This document shows, in pieces, positions 34,618 through 43,712 of a stretch of 64,000 nucleotides of DNA. Made by a program: the position numbers and the translations under genes. This DNA comes from an uncultured Eubacteriales bacterium (lineage in GTDB: Bacteria; Bacillota; Clostridia; Lachnospirales; Lachnospiraceae), in assembly GCA_900319795.1 (NCBI GenBank), contig ONPU01000002.1, positions 62,001 through 126,000 on the forward strand, written 5' to 3'. A model generated the notes under the pieces. The model searched no databases and was not told the DNA's origin. It saw only the letters and a list, made by a program, of their open reading frames with translations. The first letter of the stretch is position 1; each line of letters begins with the position of its first letter.

Positions 34618-37221
34618 TTACTCTCTCTTTTCCGGCGGCGCCGTTACACGTGCCTCCAGTTCCTCACCCGCAACGTCAATCACAATTCCGGATCCTTCAC
34701 GAATCTCACCCTGAAGGATGATCCTCGCCGCCATGGTCTCCACATTCTGCTGCAGATACCGTCTTAACGGTCTGGCTCCGTAGATCGGATCATAGGCGCG
34801 GTCCATGATAAAGTCTTTCGCGCTGTCCGTGAGGCTGATCGTCAGCTGACGGTCTGTCAGTCTTTCGTTCAGGCCCTTCAGCATCAGATCAATAATGCTC
34901 CGGATATGCTCTTTCGTCAGAGGCGTGAAGAGAATGGTCTCATCCAGACGATTCAGGAATTCCGGACGGAAATGCGTCTTCAGCTCCGCCTCCACCAGAG
35001 AACGGGCCGTGTCCGTAATGCTTCCGTCTTCGCTGATTCCTTCCAGCAGGTACTGTGAGCCGATATTCGAAGTCATGATGATAATCGTGTTCTTAAAATC
35101 GACTTTTCTTCCCTGGCTGTCCGTGATATGGCCGTCATCCAGAACCTGAAGCAGCACGTTGAAGACATCCGGATGGGCTTTTTCCACTTCATCGAACAGA
35201 ACTACGGAAAACGGTTTCCGCCGAACGGCCTCTGTGAGCTGGCCGCCCTCATCGTAGCCGACATATCCCGGAGGCGCTCCGATCAGTCTCGAGACGGAGA
35301 ATTTCTCCATGTACTCCGTCATGTCGATACGGATCATATTGTTTTCGTCGTCAAACAGCGCTTCCGCCAGCGTTCTGGCCAGCTCCGTTTTTCCGACGCC
35401 GGTCGGTCCGAGGAACAAAAATGAACCGATCGGGCGCTTCGGATCCTTGATTCCGGCCTTGGACCTCAGGATGGCATCCGCGACTTTCTGAACCGCTTCA
35501 TCCTGTCCGATCACTCTCTTATGCAGCTCCTTGTCGAGGTTCAGAACCTTCTCCCTCTCTCCCGCTGTCAGCTTCGCGACCGGGATCCCCGTCCATTTGG
35601 ATACAATTTTAGCGATCTCGTCGTCGTCAACAGCCTCATGGACCATCGAAAGTTCCTTTCCCTGAACCGTCTGCTCCGCTTCTTCGAGCGCTTTCTGCAG
35701 TTTGGGAAGTTCTCCGTACTGCAGTTCCGCTGCTTTGTTCAGGTCATAGTCCCTCTTCGCGATTTCGATCCTGGAATTGATCTCATCGATCTGCTCGCGA
35801 TAGACCTTCAGCCCTTCCACGGCTTTCTTTTCATTTTCCCACTGTGCCTTTTTCGCGGTAAACTGATCCATCAGCTCCGCGAGATCCTTTTTCAAAGCCT
35901 CAAGACGGTCACGGCTCAGCTGGTCCTCTTCCTTCTCAAGCGCGACTTCCTCGATCTGCATCTGCCGGATCTTCCGGTCGAGTTCATCGAGTTCCGTAGG
36001 CATGGAATTGAGCTCCGTCTTGATCAGCGCGCAGGCCTCGTCCACCAGGTCGATCGCCTTGTCAGGCAGGAAACGGTCCGTGATATAGCGGTTCGACAGA
36101 ACCGCGGCCGACACCAGCGCGTTGTCCGTAATCTTGACGCCATGATAGACCTCGTAGCGCTCCTTGAGTCCTCTTAAGATCGAAATGGTATCCTCGACCG
36201 TCGGCTCATTGATCATCACAGGCTGGAAACGTCTTTCAAGGGCTTTATCCTTCTCGATATATTCCCTGTATTCGTCAAGCGTCGTCGCGCCGATGCAGTG
36301 CAGTTCGCCTCTCGCAAGCATCGGTTTCAGCATATTGCCGGCGTCCATCGCGCCTTCTGTCTTTCCCGCTCCGACAATCAGGTGCAGCTCATCGATAAAG
36401 AGGATGATTCTCCCGTCAGACTGCCTCACTTCTTCCAGAACGGCCTTCAGACGTTCCTCAAATTCGCCTCTGTACTTCGCTCCCGCAACCAAAGAGCCCA
36501 TATCCAGCGCAAAAATGTGCTTGTCCTTCAGATTATCCGGCACATCTCCGTTCACGATTCTCTGCGCGAGGCCTTCGACCGCCGCGGTTTTACCGACGCC
36601 GGGCTCACCGATCAGAACAGGGTTGTTCTTGGATTTTCTCGAAAGGATCAGGATGGCCTGACGGATCTCATCGTCTCTTCCGATGACCGGATCCAGCTTC
36701 TGCTCTTTTGCCTTTTCGACCAGGTCGATGCCGTATTTCGCAAGAGAATCATAGGTGACCTCCGGATTATCGGTTGTTACCTTCTGGTTGCCGCGTACCG
36801 AAGCCAGCGCCGAAAGAAAGCTGTCCCGGGTAATTCCAAAACGGGAAAACAGCTGTTTCACAGCTCTGTTCGGATACTTCAGCATGGACAGAAACAGATG
36901 CTCGACAGACGTGTATTCATCTCCCATCGCGCGCGCTTCATCGGGGGCCTTCAAAAGGGCCTTATTGAGGTCCGCGCTCCAGTACTGAGTACCTCCGCTG
37001 ACCTTCACCCGGCTTTCTATGGCATTTTCCACGGCATTTGTAAACGACGCCGTATCAACCGCCATTTTTTCCAGCAGTTTCGCGATCAGGCTGTCTTCCT
37101 GTGTGAGCAGGACATACAGAAGATGCTCTTCGTCGATTTCCTGATTGCCGAAATCCAGAGCAGTCTTTTCCAGCTCCATAATCGCTTCTTTTGATTTTCT
37201 GGTAAACTTATCAATATTCAT
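34618..37221 (-). CDS. clpB: Disaggregating chaperone ClpB
   Basis: A hexameric AAA+ protein that, with DnaK, pulls apart protein aggregates. The 867 residues hold the N domain (repeats of EEHLLYVLL type), NBD1 with GEPGVGKTA and [10 protein letters not shown], the long coiled-coil M domain (~400-520), and NBD2 with [11 protein letters not shown] and [11 protein letters not shown]. The M domain and lack of a ClpP-binding loop separate it from ClpC/ClpA. GGAGG precedes the ATG. A CIRCE operator overlaps its promoter, so it belongs to the HrcA heat-shock regulon. Confidence 0.97.
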   Translation of the reverse strand: MNIDKFTRKSKEAIMELEKTALDFGNQEIDEEHLLYVLLTQEDSLIAKLLEKMAVDTASFTNAVENAIESRVKVSGGTQYWSADLNKALLKAPDEARAMGDEYTSVEHLFLSMLKYPNRAVKQLFSRFGITRDSFLSALASVRGNQKVTTDNPEVTYDSLAKYGIDLVEKAKEQKLDPVIGRDDEIRQAILILSRKSKNNPVLIGEPGVGKTAAVEGLAQRIVNGDVPDNLKDKHIFALDMGSLVAGAKYRGEFEERLKAVLEEVRQSDGRIILFIDELHLIVGAGKTEGAMDAGNMLKPMLARGELHCIGATTLDEYREYIEKDKALERRFQPVMINEPTVEDTISILRGLKERYEVYHGVKITDNALVSAAVLSNRYITDRFLPDKAIDLVDEACALIKTELNSMPTELDELDRKIRQMQIEEVALEKEEDQLSRDRLEALKKDLAELMDQFTAKKAQWENEKKAVEGLKVYREQIDEINSRIEIAKRDYDLNKAAELQYGELPKLQKALEEAEQTVQGKELSMVHEAVDDDEIAKIVSKWTGIPVAKLTAGEREKVLNLDKELHKRVIGQDEAVQKVADAILRSKAGIKDPKRPIGSFLFLGPTGVGKTELARTLAEALFDDENNMIRIDMTEYMEKFSVSRLIGAPPGYVGYDEGGQLTEAVRRKPFSVVLFDEVEKAHPDVFNVLLQVLDDGHITDSQGRKVDFKNTIIIMTSNIGSQYLLEGISEDGSITDTARSLVEAELKTHFRPEFLNRLDETILFTPLTKEHIRSIIDLMLKGLNERLTDRQLTISLTDSAKDFIMDRAYDPIYGARPLRRYLQQNVETMAARIILQGEIREGSGIVIDVAGEELEARVTAPPEKRE

Positions 37222-37261
37222 AAATCCACCTCCCGGATCTTATTTTCCAATTTATGACCCC

Positions 37262-37290
37262 AATATAGCACTGGTTGTTAGCACTGTCAA
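37262..37290 (-). promoter_or_regulatory. clpB promoter
   Basis: On the minus strand a perfect TTGACA, a 17-base spacer and TATATT. The -35 lies inside the CIRCE element. Confidence 0.85.
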
Positions 37291-37304
37291 TAGGTGAGTG
37301 CTAA
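37278..37304. promoter_or_regulatory. CIRCE operator (HrcA site)
   Basis: TTAGCACTG, nine bases, GAGTGCTAA: the CIRCE inverted repeat with one changed base. It covers the clpB -35, so bound HrcA would block the promoter until heat or misfolding releases it. Confidence 0.92.
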
Positions 37305-37355
37305 TTTTGTGACAAAAGTGCACCACAGGGGTCTGGCACCTTTGGTGCAGGTCCA

Positions 37356-37384
37356 TGGACATCCTCTGCGAATTTCCTTATAAT
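37356..37384 (+). promoter_or_regulatory. Promoter of the alpha/beta hydrolase gene
   Basis: TGGACA, a 17-base spacer, TATAAT, 38 bases before the start codon. A small GCACC/GGTGC hairpin lies just upstream. Confidence 0.8.
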
Positions 37385-37422
37385 ATGGGTATTGAATCTG
37401 TTAACCAGGGAGGTTTCCGAAT

Positions 37423-38400
37423 ATGAGAGGCAAAATCATCACAGAAAAGCACTACCAGGACGCAATGAACAACGAGGTCGCTTCCTTTGTAAAAGAGCAT
37501 ATCCGGCACGCGCGTTTTTTAAGCTCGGACGGAACGAAAATCCACGCGCTCTATGCTCTTCACGACAAACCCAAAGCCGCGGTTCTCCTTGTACATGGGC
37601 TGAGCGAATTCGCGGAACGCTATATCGAACAGATCTATTATTTTTATAATGAAGGATATTCCGTCTTTGCTCCCGATCTCAGGGGCCACGGACGCTCGGG
37701 TCGTAAAATCCCGGAGGCAAACCGGATTTTCATTAGAAGCTTCAACGAGTATATCATGGATCTTCAGTGCGCCATGGAGCAGCTCCTGAAAGAAAAGTGT
37801 CCCAACGACCCTGTCCTGATCTACGGACATTCCATGGGAGGATGCATATCCGCTCTTTTCCTGGAAGAGTTCCCGGAAAGTGCCCTGTGCGCCGTTCTCT
37901 CCTCTCCGATGATCGGAATCAACTTCGGCGGTTCCTCCGAGAAAAGCGTGCGGATGCTCGCAGCGGCCTCAAAAGTCCTGTCGTGGAATAACAAAACGCT
38001 CGGCAAGGACCACTTTGACTCCGAGCCTTCGTTTGAGGAGAGCTGCAGCCTCTCGAAAGTCCGCTTCGACCAGACTTTGAAAATGAGGCTCCGTCACAGA
38101 GCTTATCAGACTGAAAATATCACCTATTCGTGGGCCCGCGCAGCTCTTGCCGCCACCGATGAGGTCATGAAAAATGCGGAAAAAATCAAAATTCCCACCC
38201 TCATCTGTCAGGCAGGAAATGATACGTTTGTCAACAACGACGCCCAGAACCGTTTCGCGGCACTTATACGTTCAGCGGAAATCATCCGCTTCCCGACCGC
38301 GAAGCACGAAATAGCCAATTCCGAAGATGATATTCTGGAATTATACTGGAGCAGTGTATTCGATTTCTTTGAAAATCAATTGAAGAAAATCAAAAATTGA
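37423..38400 (+). CDS. Alpha/beta hydrolase (monoacylglycerol lipase/lysophospholipase-like)
   Basis: A 325-residue serine hydrolase of the Hydrolase_4 type. VLLVHGLSEFAERY carries the oxyanion His-Gly, PDLRGHGRSG follows, and the nucleophile elbow is GHSMGG. The acid lies near AGNDTFV and the catalytic His in TAKHEI. There is no signal peptide, so it acts in the cytoplasm on a monoacylglycerol-like lipid or another ester (substrate inferred from family). GGAGG precedes the ATG, and a strong promoter lies upstream. It is a single-gene unit. Confidence 0.85.
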   Translation: MRGKIITEKHYQDAMNNEVASFVKEHIRHARFLSSDGTKIHALYALHDKPKAAVLLVHGLSEFAERYIEQIYYFYNEGYSVFAPDLRGHGRSGRKIPEANRIFIRSFNEYIMDLQCAMEQLLKEKCPNDPVLIYGHSMGGCISALFLEEFPESALCAVLSSPMIGINFGGSSEKSVRMLAAASKVLSWNNKTLGKDHFDSEPSFEESCSLSKVRFDQTLKMRLRHRAYQTENITYSWARAALAATDEVMKNAEKIKIPTLICQAGNDTFVNNDAQNRFAALIRSAEIIRFPTAKHEIANSEDDILELYWSSVFDFFENQLKKIKN

Positions 38401-38415
38401 GGATATGAATCCCAT

Positions 38416-38446
38416 AAAAAAAACGCTGAATCACTCAGCGTTTTTT
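38416..38446. terminator. Bidirectional terminator
   Basis: Stem AAACGCTGA/TCAGCGTTT with loop ATCAC, T-rich on both outer sides. It ends the hydrolase gene and the convergent lipoprotein gene. Confidence 0.88.
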
Positions 38447-38462
38447 CTTATTTTTTCGAAGC

Positions 38463-39809
38463 TTATTCTTCTGAGCCCCCGTCTTCCGAACCGCCGTCCT
38501 CTGAACTGCCATCCTCTGAACCGCCGTCCTCCGAAGCGCCGTCCTCTGAACTGCCGTCCTCGGACTCACCGCCTTCCGCGCTTTCATCCGGAGTTTCTTC
38601 GGAGCTTTCCGAAGAAGCGGAATCCTCAGAGCTTTCCGTACTGCCATCCGCAGTTTCTGTCTGTCCGGCCGAAGAGCCGCCTCCGGTAACATGTGCCGCT
38701 ATTTCACCGGAATTCACTTCCGTGACCGGTACCGATTCCGCATCCTGAAGTCCGTACGTGGAACCGGGCTCGCCGCCCTCTTCTTCGGAAGAGGAGGCCT
38801 GAGATTCACTCATCTGTGCCATCGCGTTCAGGATGCTTCGGTAAGAATCCTGTCCGAACGCTATGAAATTGCTGAAGTCCGCCGAGATCTTGGCGGCATA
38901 CTGGGAGGCGTTCAGTTCCTTGACAATACCTCCCACGAATGCTTCTTCATTTTCAAGCTGTGTGAGGTACGCCTTCGTGCCTGCCTCTCTGTCCGCCACC
39001 GCAGCGAATTTGACATGGCTGAGGCCGGACGTATTCTCAAAACCGAGAGCGGCAATCGCGCCGCTTTCAGCCGCCGACGCAGCGCGGTCACACGCTTCGG
39101 CAATGCCCTGATGATCCGTAATAATGAGATCGACTCCCCCGTTATAAAAATCGAGCGCGTCTCCGAGTCTTCTGGGCGAGAGCTCGGTGCTTCCACAGAA
39201 CTCCGCATACAGATGCAGGTCACTGGAAGTCAGCATGAGTTCATTTTCCGCATAGGCGACTCCCTGCCGGAAACCGTCATAAAAAGCTGCCGTATCCCCG
39301 GTATTCTCGGCGGAAAGAAACGCGATATCCCGGCTTCCGTCTCTCAAAGCGGTATAACCGGCCAGAAAACCGATGTCGCTTTTTCCGAATGTGAGGCATT
39401 CCGTGTTCTTCTTGATCGTGCTCTCCTCAGCGCCGGCCTCTTTTCGCGGCTCCCCTTCGAAAAACAGGAAGTGCGCTTTTCCGTAGTCATTCTGAGCGTT
39501 ATACACTGCCGTTTCCATATCTTTGCCGAAGGCGACCATATAGCGGGCTCCGTCGTTATGAGCAGCTTCAAACTGGGCCGCATATCCCTCTTCCGTGTCT
39601 TCCGTCGCGGAGTATCTCTGGAAGGTATATCCGTTTTCCCCGCAAAATGTTTCGACTCCGCTGATAATGGCACTGTAGCTTTCGTCTCCCGCTCCTCCGT
39701 CCGTGCCCGTAATAATGGCATAGCGGACTTTCTCTTCCTTTTGTCCGCAGGAAGCAAGAACAAGCGTGAACAGAAGCGTGAATATGGAAATAAAGCATTT
39801 TCTCGTCAT
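38463..39809 (-). CDS. Bmp-family substrate-binding lipoprotein with acidic repeat tail
   Basis: 448 residues. The N terminus is a lipoprotein signal with lipobox LASC (Cys near residue 20). The body is a periplasmic-binding fold of the Bmp/PnrA type (ITGTDGGAGDESYSAII, LTFGKSDIGFLAGYTAL), a family that usually binds nucleosides for an ABC importer; no permease or ATPase gene is adjacent. The last ~90 residues are Ser/Glu/Gly/Asp-rich, ending in repeats of SEDGG/SEDGS. The start at ATG 39809 is set by the signal peptide; the ribosome site is poor. Ligand is not predicted. Confidence 0.75.
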   Translation of the reverse strand: MTRKCFISIFTLLFTLVLASCGQKEEKVRYAIITGTDGGAGDESYSAIISGVETFCGENGYTFQRYSATEDTEEGYAAQFEAAHNDGARYMVAFGKDMETAVYNAQNDYGKAHFLFFEGEPRKEAGAEESTIKKNTECLTFGKSDIGFLAGYTALRDGSRDIAFLSAENTGDTAAFYDGFRQGVAYAENELMLTSSDLHLYAEFCGSTELSPRRLGDALDFYNGGVDLIITDHQGIAEACDRAASAAESGAIAALGFENTSGLSHVKFAAVADREAGTKAYLTQLENEEAFVGGIVKELNASQYAAKISADFSNFIAFGQDSYRSILNAMAQMSESQASSSEEEGGEPGSTYGLQDAESVPVTEVNSGEIAAHVTGGGSSAGQTETADGSTESSEDSASSESSEETPDESAEGGESEDGSSEDGASEDGGSEDGSSEDGGSEDGGSEE

Positions 39810-39893
39810 CTTCGTATCCGTACCTTTCCGTCCGGTTTTTTCCGTATAAAAACAATGTTCCGCACATTGCCGCTCAGTAAACCATTTTAATAC

Positions 39894-39930
39894 AAAAGAA
39901 AAAGCCATGCAACTCATCGCTGCATGGCTT
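39894..39930 (-). terminator. Terminator of the NlpC/P60 gene
   Basis: Stem AAGCCATGCA/TGCATGGCTT (39902-39911 with 39921-39930), followed on the minus strand by TTTCTTTTG. Confidence 0.85.
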
Positions 39931-39942
39931 CCATATTTCATA

Positions 39943-41460
39943 TTAAGCACCAAGGATCGCTTTCATGCACTTATTGGCAGTCATCTTCTGGATGCCGTCC
40001 GGATCCTTCAGCACAGCCTTGGAACCGGTGACTTTCCAGCGGGCCTTGCCGGCATAGTTCAGATAACCGGATCCGACTGTACGTGCCTCATACGGCCATT
40101 CCGGGAAATACTTCGTCATGTAGTACTTCGCCAGAGTCGCTGCCTTGCCGGCAGTACCGCTGATCTGAACACCCTTCGGTGAGCTGTGGACGAGGAGCAC
40201 GCTCTTGTCAGAGCACTGGCCGAGAGAAATCCATACGTGGCCGTTCATACTGACAACATCGCCCGGCTTGTAGGTCTGGCTGGAAGAATTTCTGGAGATC
40301 GATACCCAGCCCTTCTTGTAATAATTCTCAGCGACTGTTGTCGACTGATATACAAGCCATGCCTGTCCGCTCGTCTTATACAGAGTGTTGTACAGAGTCC
40401 AGGCCGCGAAACCGGAGCAGTCCAGTCCGTTGCCGTAGGAATATCTGTAGTTCGCGTAATTGTAGCTCGCCTTGGCGTGCTTCTTGAAGAAGGTCTTCCA
40501 CTTGGACTGATATCCGATCACGCTGGCATCGCTGTCATCCCAGCCGCCGCCCCAGATATAGAGCGTTCTGCCGACCGGTACAAGCGCGTTCTGAAGATAG
40601 GTCTTCAGTGTCTTCTTCCCGTTGATTGTCGAAGCAGCATACTTTCTTGTAGAGGAAGAACTGCTATTGGATGCAGTAGATTTCTTCACAGTGGTGGAGG
40701 CACTTGTCAGGCCGCCGTATACCGGAAGGGAATCCAGATCTCCATCGGACGAATCGTCGGAGTCACTGTCATCATCCGAGCCGCCGTTCTTGATATAGTA
40801 GAAATAATACTCTTCGTAATTGTAGCCGTACTTCTCTTTCAGTTCCGGATGCTTCGCCATGAAGCTCTTCGCGCTGAAAGAAGAATTGCCGCGAAGTCCA
40901 AGATAGATGCCGCGCTCCACGAAATCCTGGAGAACGCCCAGGTCGTCAACGCCATACTTCGTCTTGATCTTCTTATTATGCGCAATATAGTAATTGTAGT
41001 CGTAAACAGAAGAATAATCCGTGCCCTGATATTCCACGGCGAAATTCTTCATCTTTTTGATGCCGACAGCCGTCTCAACGCGCTTTTCGCTCTTATATCC
41101 CTTCTTGATGAAATGCAGATAATATTTCTTGTAGTTGTTCTTATAAAGTCTTCTGAGATCCTTGTTGCCGTAAATATAGGAATTGACGTTGAAAGATTCG
41201 ATCGCCTGCTGCCTCTTCTTCATACCCTTCTTTACAAAGTACTTCAGGGCCTTCTTGGGGCTGTTGGCGTAATGTTTCTTTACGTAAGCATTGTGGGAAA
41301 CATAGTAGTCAAAATCATATACTTTCGAATAATCAACGCCCTTATACTTCGTCGTCGCCGCGCTGACGGATACCGTTCCGAGAAGCATCATAACACCAAA
41401 AAGCAGTACTGAGAACAGTACTTTAACTTTCCTTAACTGATTTGTTGCATTTCTCTTCAT
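39943..41460 (-). CDS. Secreted repeat protein with C-terminal NlpC/P60-like domain
   Basis: 505 residues: signal peptide ending VSVSAA. Then two ~105-residue Tyr/Lys-rich repeats, each starting DYSKVYDFDYY or DYSSVYDYNYY and followed by a HN..IK segment, then an acidic Asp/Ser linker (~225-250) and a Ser/Thr stretch. The C-terminal domain has the papain-like nucleophile Cys in GLDCSGFAAWTLYN and a His in NGHVWISLG, as in NlpC/P60 peptidoglycan endopeptidases. The basic Tyr-rich repeats may bind the wall; they resemble repeats seen in other Lachnospiraceae exported proteins. Promoter at 41538-41566. Confidence 0.75.
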   Translation of the reverse strand: MKRNATNQLRKVKVLFSVLLFGVMMLLGTVSVSAATTKYKGVDYSKVYDFDYYVSHNAYVKKHYANSPKKALKYFVKKGMKKRQQAIESFNVNSYIYGNKDLRRLYKNNYKKYYLHFIKKGYKSEKRVETAVGIKKMKNFAVEYQGTDYSSVYDYNYYIAHNKKIKTKYGVDDLGVLQDFVERGIYLGLRGNSSFSAKSFMAKHPELKEKYGYNYEEYYFYYIKNGGSDDDSDSDDSSDGDLDSLPVYGGLTSASTTVKKSTASNSSSSSTRKYAASTINGKKTLKTYLQNALVPVGRTLYIWGGGWDDSDASVIGYQSKWKTFFKKHAKASYNYANYRYSYGNGLDCSGFAAWTLYNTLYKTSGQAWLVYQSTTVAENYYKKGWVSISRNSSSQTYKPGDVVSMNGHVWISLGQCSDKSVLLVHSSPKGVQISGTAGKAATLAKYYMTKYFPEWPYEARTVGSGYLNYAGKARWKVTGSKAVLKDPDGIQKMTANKCMKAILGA

Positions 41461-41537
41461 AAAATCCTCCGCCGTTGTAATGATCAGGCTTTGATTGATA
41501 CATTTTGTAAATGAGAGTTCACAATTTTGTAAAATTT

Positions 41538-41566
41538 ATTATACGCTTTTATAATTTGTTAAGCAA
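41538..41566 (-). promoter_or_regulatory. Promoter of the NlpC/P60 gene
   Basis: On the minus strand TTGCTT, a 17-base spacer and TATAAT. ATTTTGTAAA motifs occur in the leader at 41502-41511 and 41524-41533, and inverted upstream at 41629-41638. Confidence 0.65.
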
Positions 41567-41632
41567 GCTTTGCGTACTGTAAAATATTCACGAAAATCCG
41601 TTTCGATTTTAGTAAATGATTCATATAAATTT

Positions 41633-41654
41633 TACAAAAGACCCTCTCCGGGCC
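41633..41654 (-). terminator. Probable terminator of lplA
   Basis: On the minus strand GGCCC pairs with GGGTC (one G-U) and is followed by TTTTGTAAAATTT. The stem is short. Confidence 0.5.
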
Positions 41655-41687
41655 TTTTTGTACCAAGATAAATACAATATTGACTGA

Positions 41688-42677
41688 TCATAAACATGGC
41701 GGAAACAGTGTTGCAAACTCCTCTACGCTCATTCCCCTGATATAGGATTGAAGATCGAGCTGATCGATCCGCCGCCTGAGCTCTCCCGCACCGGACACGC
41801 CTTCAAGAGCATCCTCCAGCTCCCGTATTGGCCGGATGCCGAAAAAATCCCCCGATATTCTCAGATGCTCTGCTCTCCCGGACCCTGTATCCGCTTCGAC
41901 AAGGATGAGACCTGCCTCAGGCACGTAGGTCTCTTTTTTCCAGTGGCGGTCTGACGGGGTTCCCCAGTTCCATTCCCGTTTTCCGTAACGCTGCTCCACA
42001 AGGGTACGAATTTCTTCTTCGCCGCAGTCTTTCGGGAGCCTGACCGCCGGCCCGCCGTCCGCAAAGAACTCCCCGATCAGAGTTTTCGCGAAATGCTCCG
42101 GCTCCACCCTCATTTGAATCAGGCTGTTGAGCCACGTAATCTTCGAATGAACAGACGGAATCTCCGGCCCTTCCGGAGCTTTCTTCCGGATTCTCAGAAT
42201 TTCATCCATTTTCGCCGGATCGGCATCGATGAGGACGCATCCGTGATGCAGCACCTTTCCATCCCTAATATATTGGGCGCAGCCGCCTATTTTCCTTTCG
42301 CCGACCAGAAGGTCATTCCTTCTTCCGCACCGGGCTTCGATTCCGTACTCATTCAGAGCTCTCCTTACCGGCTCCGAAAAACTGTGGAAATCATATGGCT
42401 CTCCCCTATAGGGAACAATGACCGTATAGTTCAGGTTCCCGTAATCGTGATAGACCGCTCCTCCTCCGGAGAGCCTTCGGACGAGTTCGGTGCCGTATTT
42501 CCGGAGCGCTTCCGGATTGACTTCCGCGAAGGCATTCTGGTTTTTTCCGATAATGACGGCGTTTGAATTGCGCCAGATCAGAACCTGCGACTCTTCTTTC
42601 CCGAGCATGTAAAAAAGGCGCTCCTCGAGCGCCAGATTGAAAGCCGCATTGAATTGATCGGATACCGTCAGATACAT
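41688..42677 (-). CDS. lplA: Lipoate--protein ligase
   Basis: Activates lipoate with ATP and transfers it to the Lys of lipoyl domains. The 329 residues show RRLSGGGAVYHDYGNLNYT, the GRRNDLLVGERKIGGCAQY region with catalytic Lys, and HHGCVLID. The C-terminal accessory domain is present (after ~250). The obvious clients in this window are the lipoyl domain on the E3 subunit at 9.6-11.3 kb and any glycine-cleavage H protein elsewhere. It follows argC by 17 bases and shares its transcript. Confidence 0.93.
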   Translation of the reverse strand: MYLTVSDQFNAAFNLALEERLFYMLGKEESQVLIWRNSNAVIIGKNQNAFAEVNPEALRKYGTELVRRLSGGGAVYHDYGNLNYTVIVPYRGEPYDFHSFSEPVRRALNEYGIEARCGRRNDLLVGERKIGGCAQYIRDGKVLHHGCVLIDADPAKMDEILRIRKKAPEGPEIPSVHSKITWLNSLIQMRVEPEHFAKTLIGEFFADGGPAVRLPKDCGEEEIRTLVEQRYGKREWNWGTPSDRHWKKETYVPEAGLILVEADTGSGRAEHLRISGDFFGIRPIRELEDALEGVSGAGELRRRIDQLDLQSYIRGMSVEEFATLFPPCL

Positions 42678-42694
42678 CCCGTTCTTATGTTTTG

Positions 42695-43630
42695 TTATTC
42701 CAGCCCGCAGCGCTCGTCGATGCCCAGCATGATATTCATGTTCTGCACCGCTGCCCCGCTCGCGCCTTTTCCGAGATTGTCGAAGCAGGCGATGACTGCC
42801 GTCTGTTCACTGTTTCCGCAGACCGTAATTTCCATCTTATTGCTTCCTGCCAGCGCATTCGCGTAAAGCGTCGGCTGCTTTTCGGCATAGGGCTTCACAC
42901 TGACAAAACCGGATCCGCCGTAGTAATGTTCAATCACCCCGTGGATCTCCTCCGCCGTCGGGGCTCCTTTCAAAAGACGGTTCTCAAGCAGAATGCTGGT
43001 CACCATTCCCTGTGCGAAGTCGTCTACCACCGGTACAAAGACCGGATCGAACTGAAGGCCGCTGTACTTTTTCATTTCCGGAAGATGCTTGTGCGAAAGT
43101 CCCAGGGCGTAGAGTCCGGGAGAAGAAAGCTCCAAAGGACGTTCTTCCTGCTCATACTGCGCGATCATCTTTTTTCCGCCGCCGCTGTATCCCGTGAGTG
43201 ACATGCACGAAAGGGGATAGTCCGCCGGGAGAATGCCGGATGCGGTGAGCGGCACCGTGACCGCCAGAAAGCCGCTCGCGTGGCAGCCCGGATTGGCCAC
43301 TCTTTTGCTTTGGGCAATCTTTTCCCTCTGACCGGGAAACAGCTCCGGGAAGCCGTATGTCCATCCTTCAGCGGTTCTGTGAGCCGTAGACGCGTCAATC
43401 ACACGGACTTCGGGATTCTCAATCAGGGATACTGCCTCTCTTGCCCCTTCGTCCGGAAGGCACAGGAACACGATGTCCGCGCTGTTCAGAAAACGCCTGC
43501 GTTCTTCGATATCGTGCCTTTTTTCCTCGGCGATCCTTAGGAGTTCCAGATCATGCCTTAGTCCGATGCGGTCATAGATCTGAAGCCCCGTTGTGCCGCT
43601 CTGCCCGTCAATATATACTTTTGCTTTCAT
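42695..43630 (-). CDS. argC: N-acetyl-gamma-glutamyl-phosphate reductase, short form
   Basis: Third step of arginine synthesis: NADPH reduction of the acyl phosphate. The 311-residue form (class 2) is shorter than the usual ~345. It shows DGQSGTTGLQIYD (nucleotide fold), the active-site Cys in VANPGCHASGF, TGYSGGGK and a His in GLSHKHLPEM. Other arg genes are not in the window, and neither an ARG box nor a T-box is obvious upstream. It lies between the AspT-like transporter and lplA. Confidence 0.92.
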   Translation of the reverse strand: MKAKVYIDGQSGTTGLQIYDRIGLRHDLELLRIAEEKRHDIEERRRFLNSADIVFLCLPDEGAREAVSLIENPEVRVIDASTAHRTAEGWTYGFPELFPGQREKIAQSKRVANPGCHASGFLAVTVPLTASGILPADYPLSCMSLTGYSGGGKKMIAQYEQEERPLELSSPGLYALGLSHKHLPEMKKYSGLQFDPVFVPVVDDFAQGMVTSILLENRLLKGAPTAEEIHGVIEHYYGGSGFVSVKPYAEKQPTLYANALAGSNKMEITVCGNSEQTAVIACFDNLGKGASGAAVQNMNIMLGIDERCGLE

Positions 43631-43712
43631 TTTCCACTCCTTTGTCTCCTCCTTATGAAAAGTGCCTCATATTAAGAAGGAAGCTGTCTGTTCGCGGCTC
43701 CTGTCCCTTAAG

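Noticed and set aside
42695..43712. T-box or arginine operator before argC
   Set aside because: The ~80-base gap upstream has no T-box core, hairpin or recognisable ARG box.
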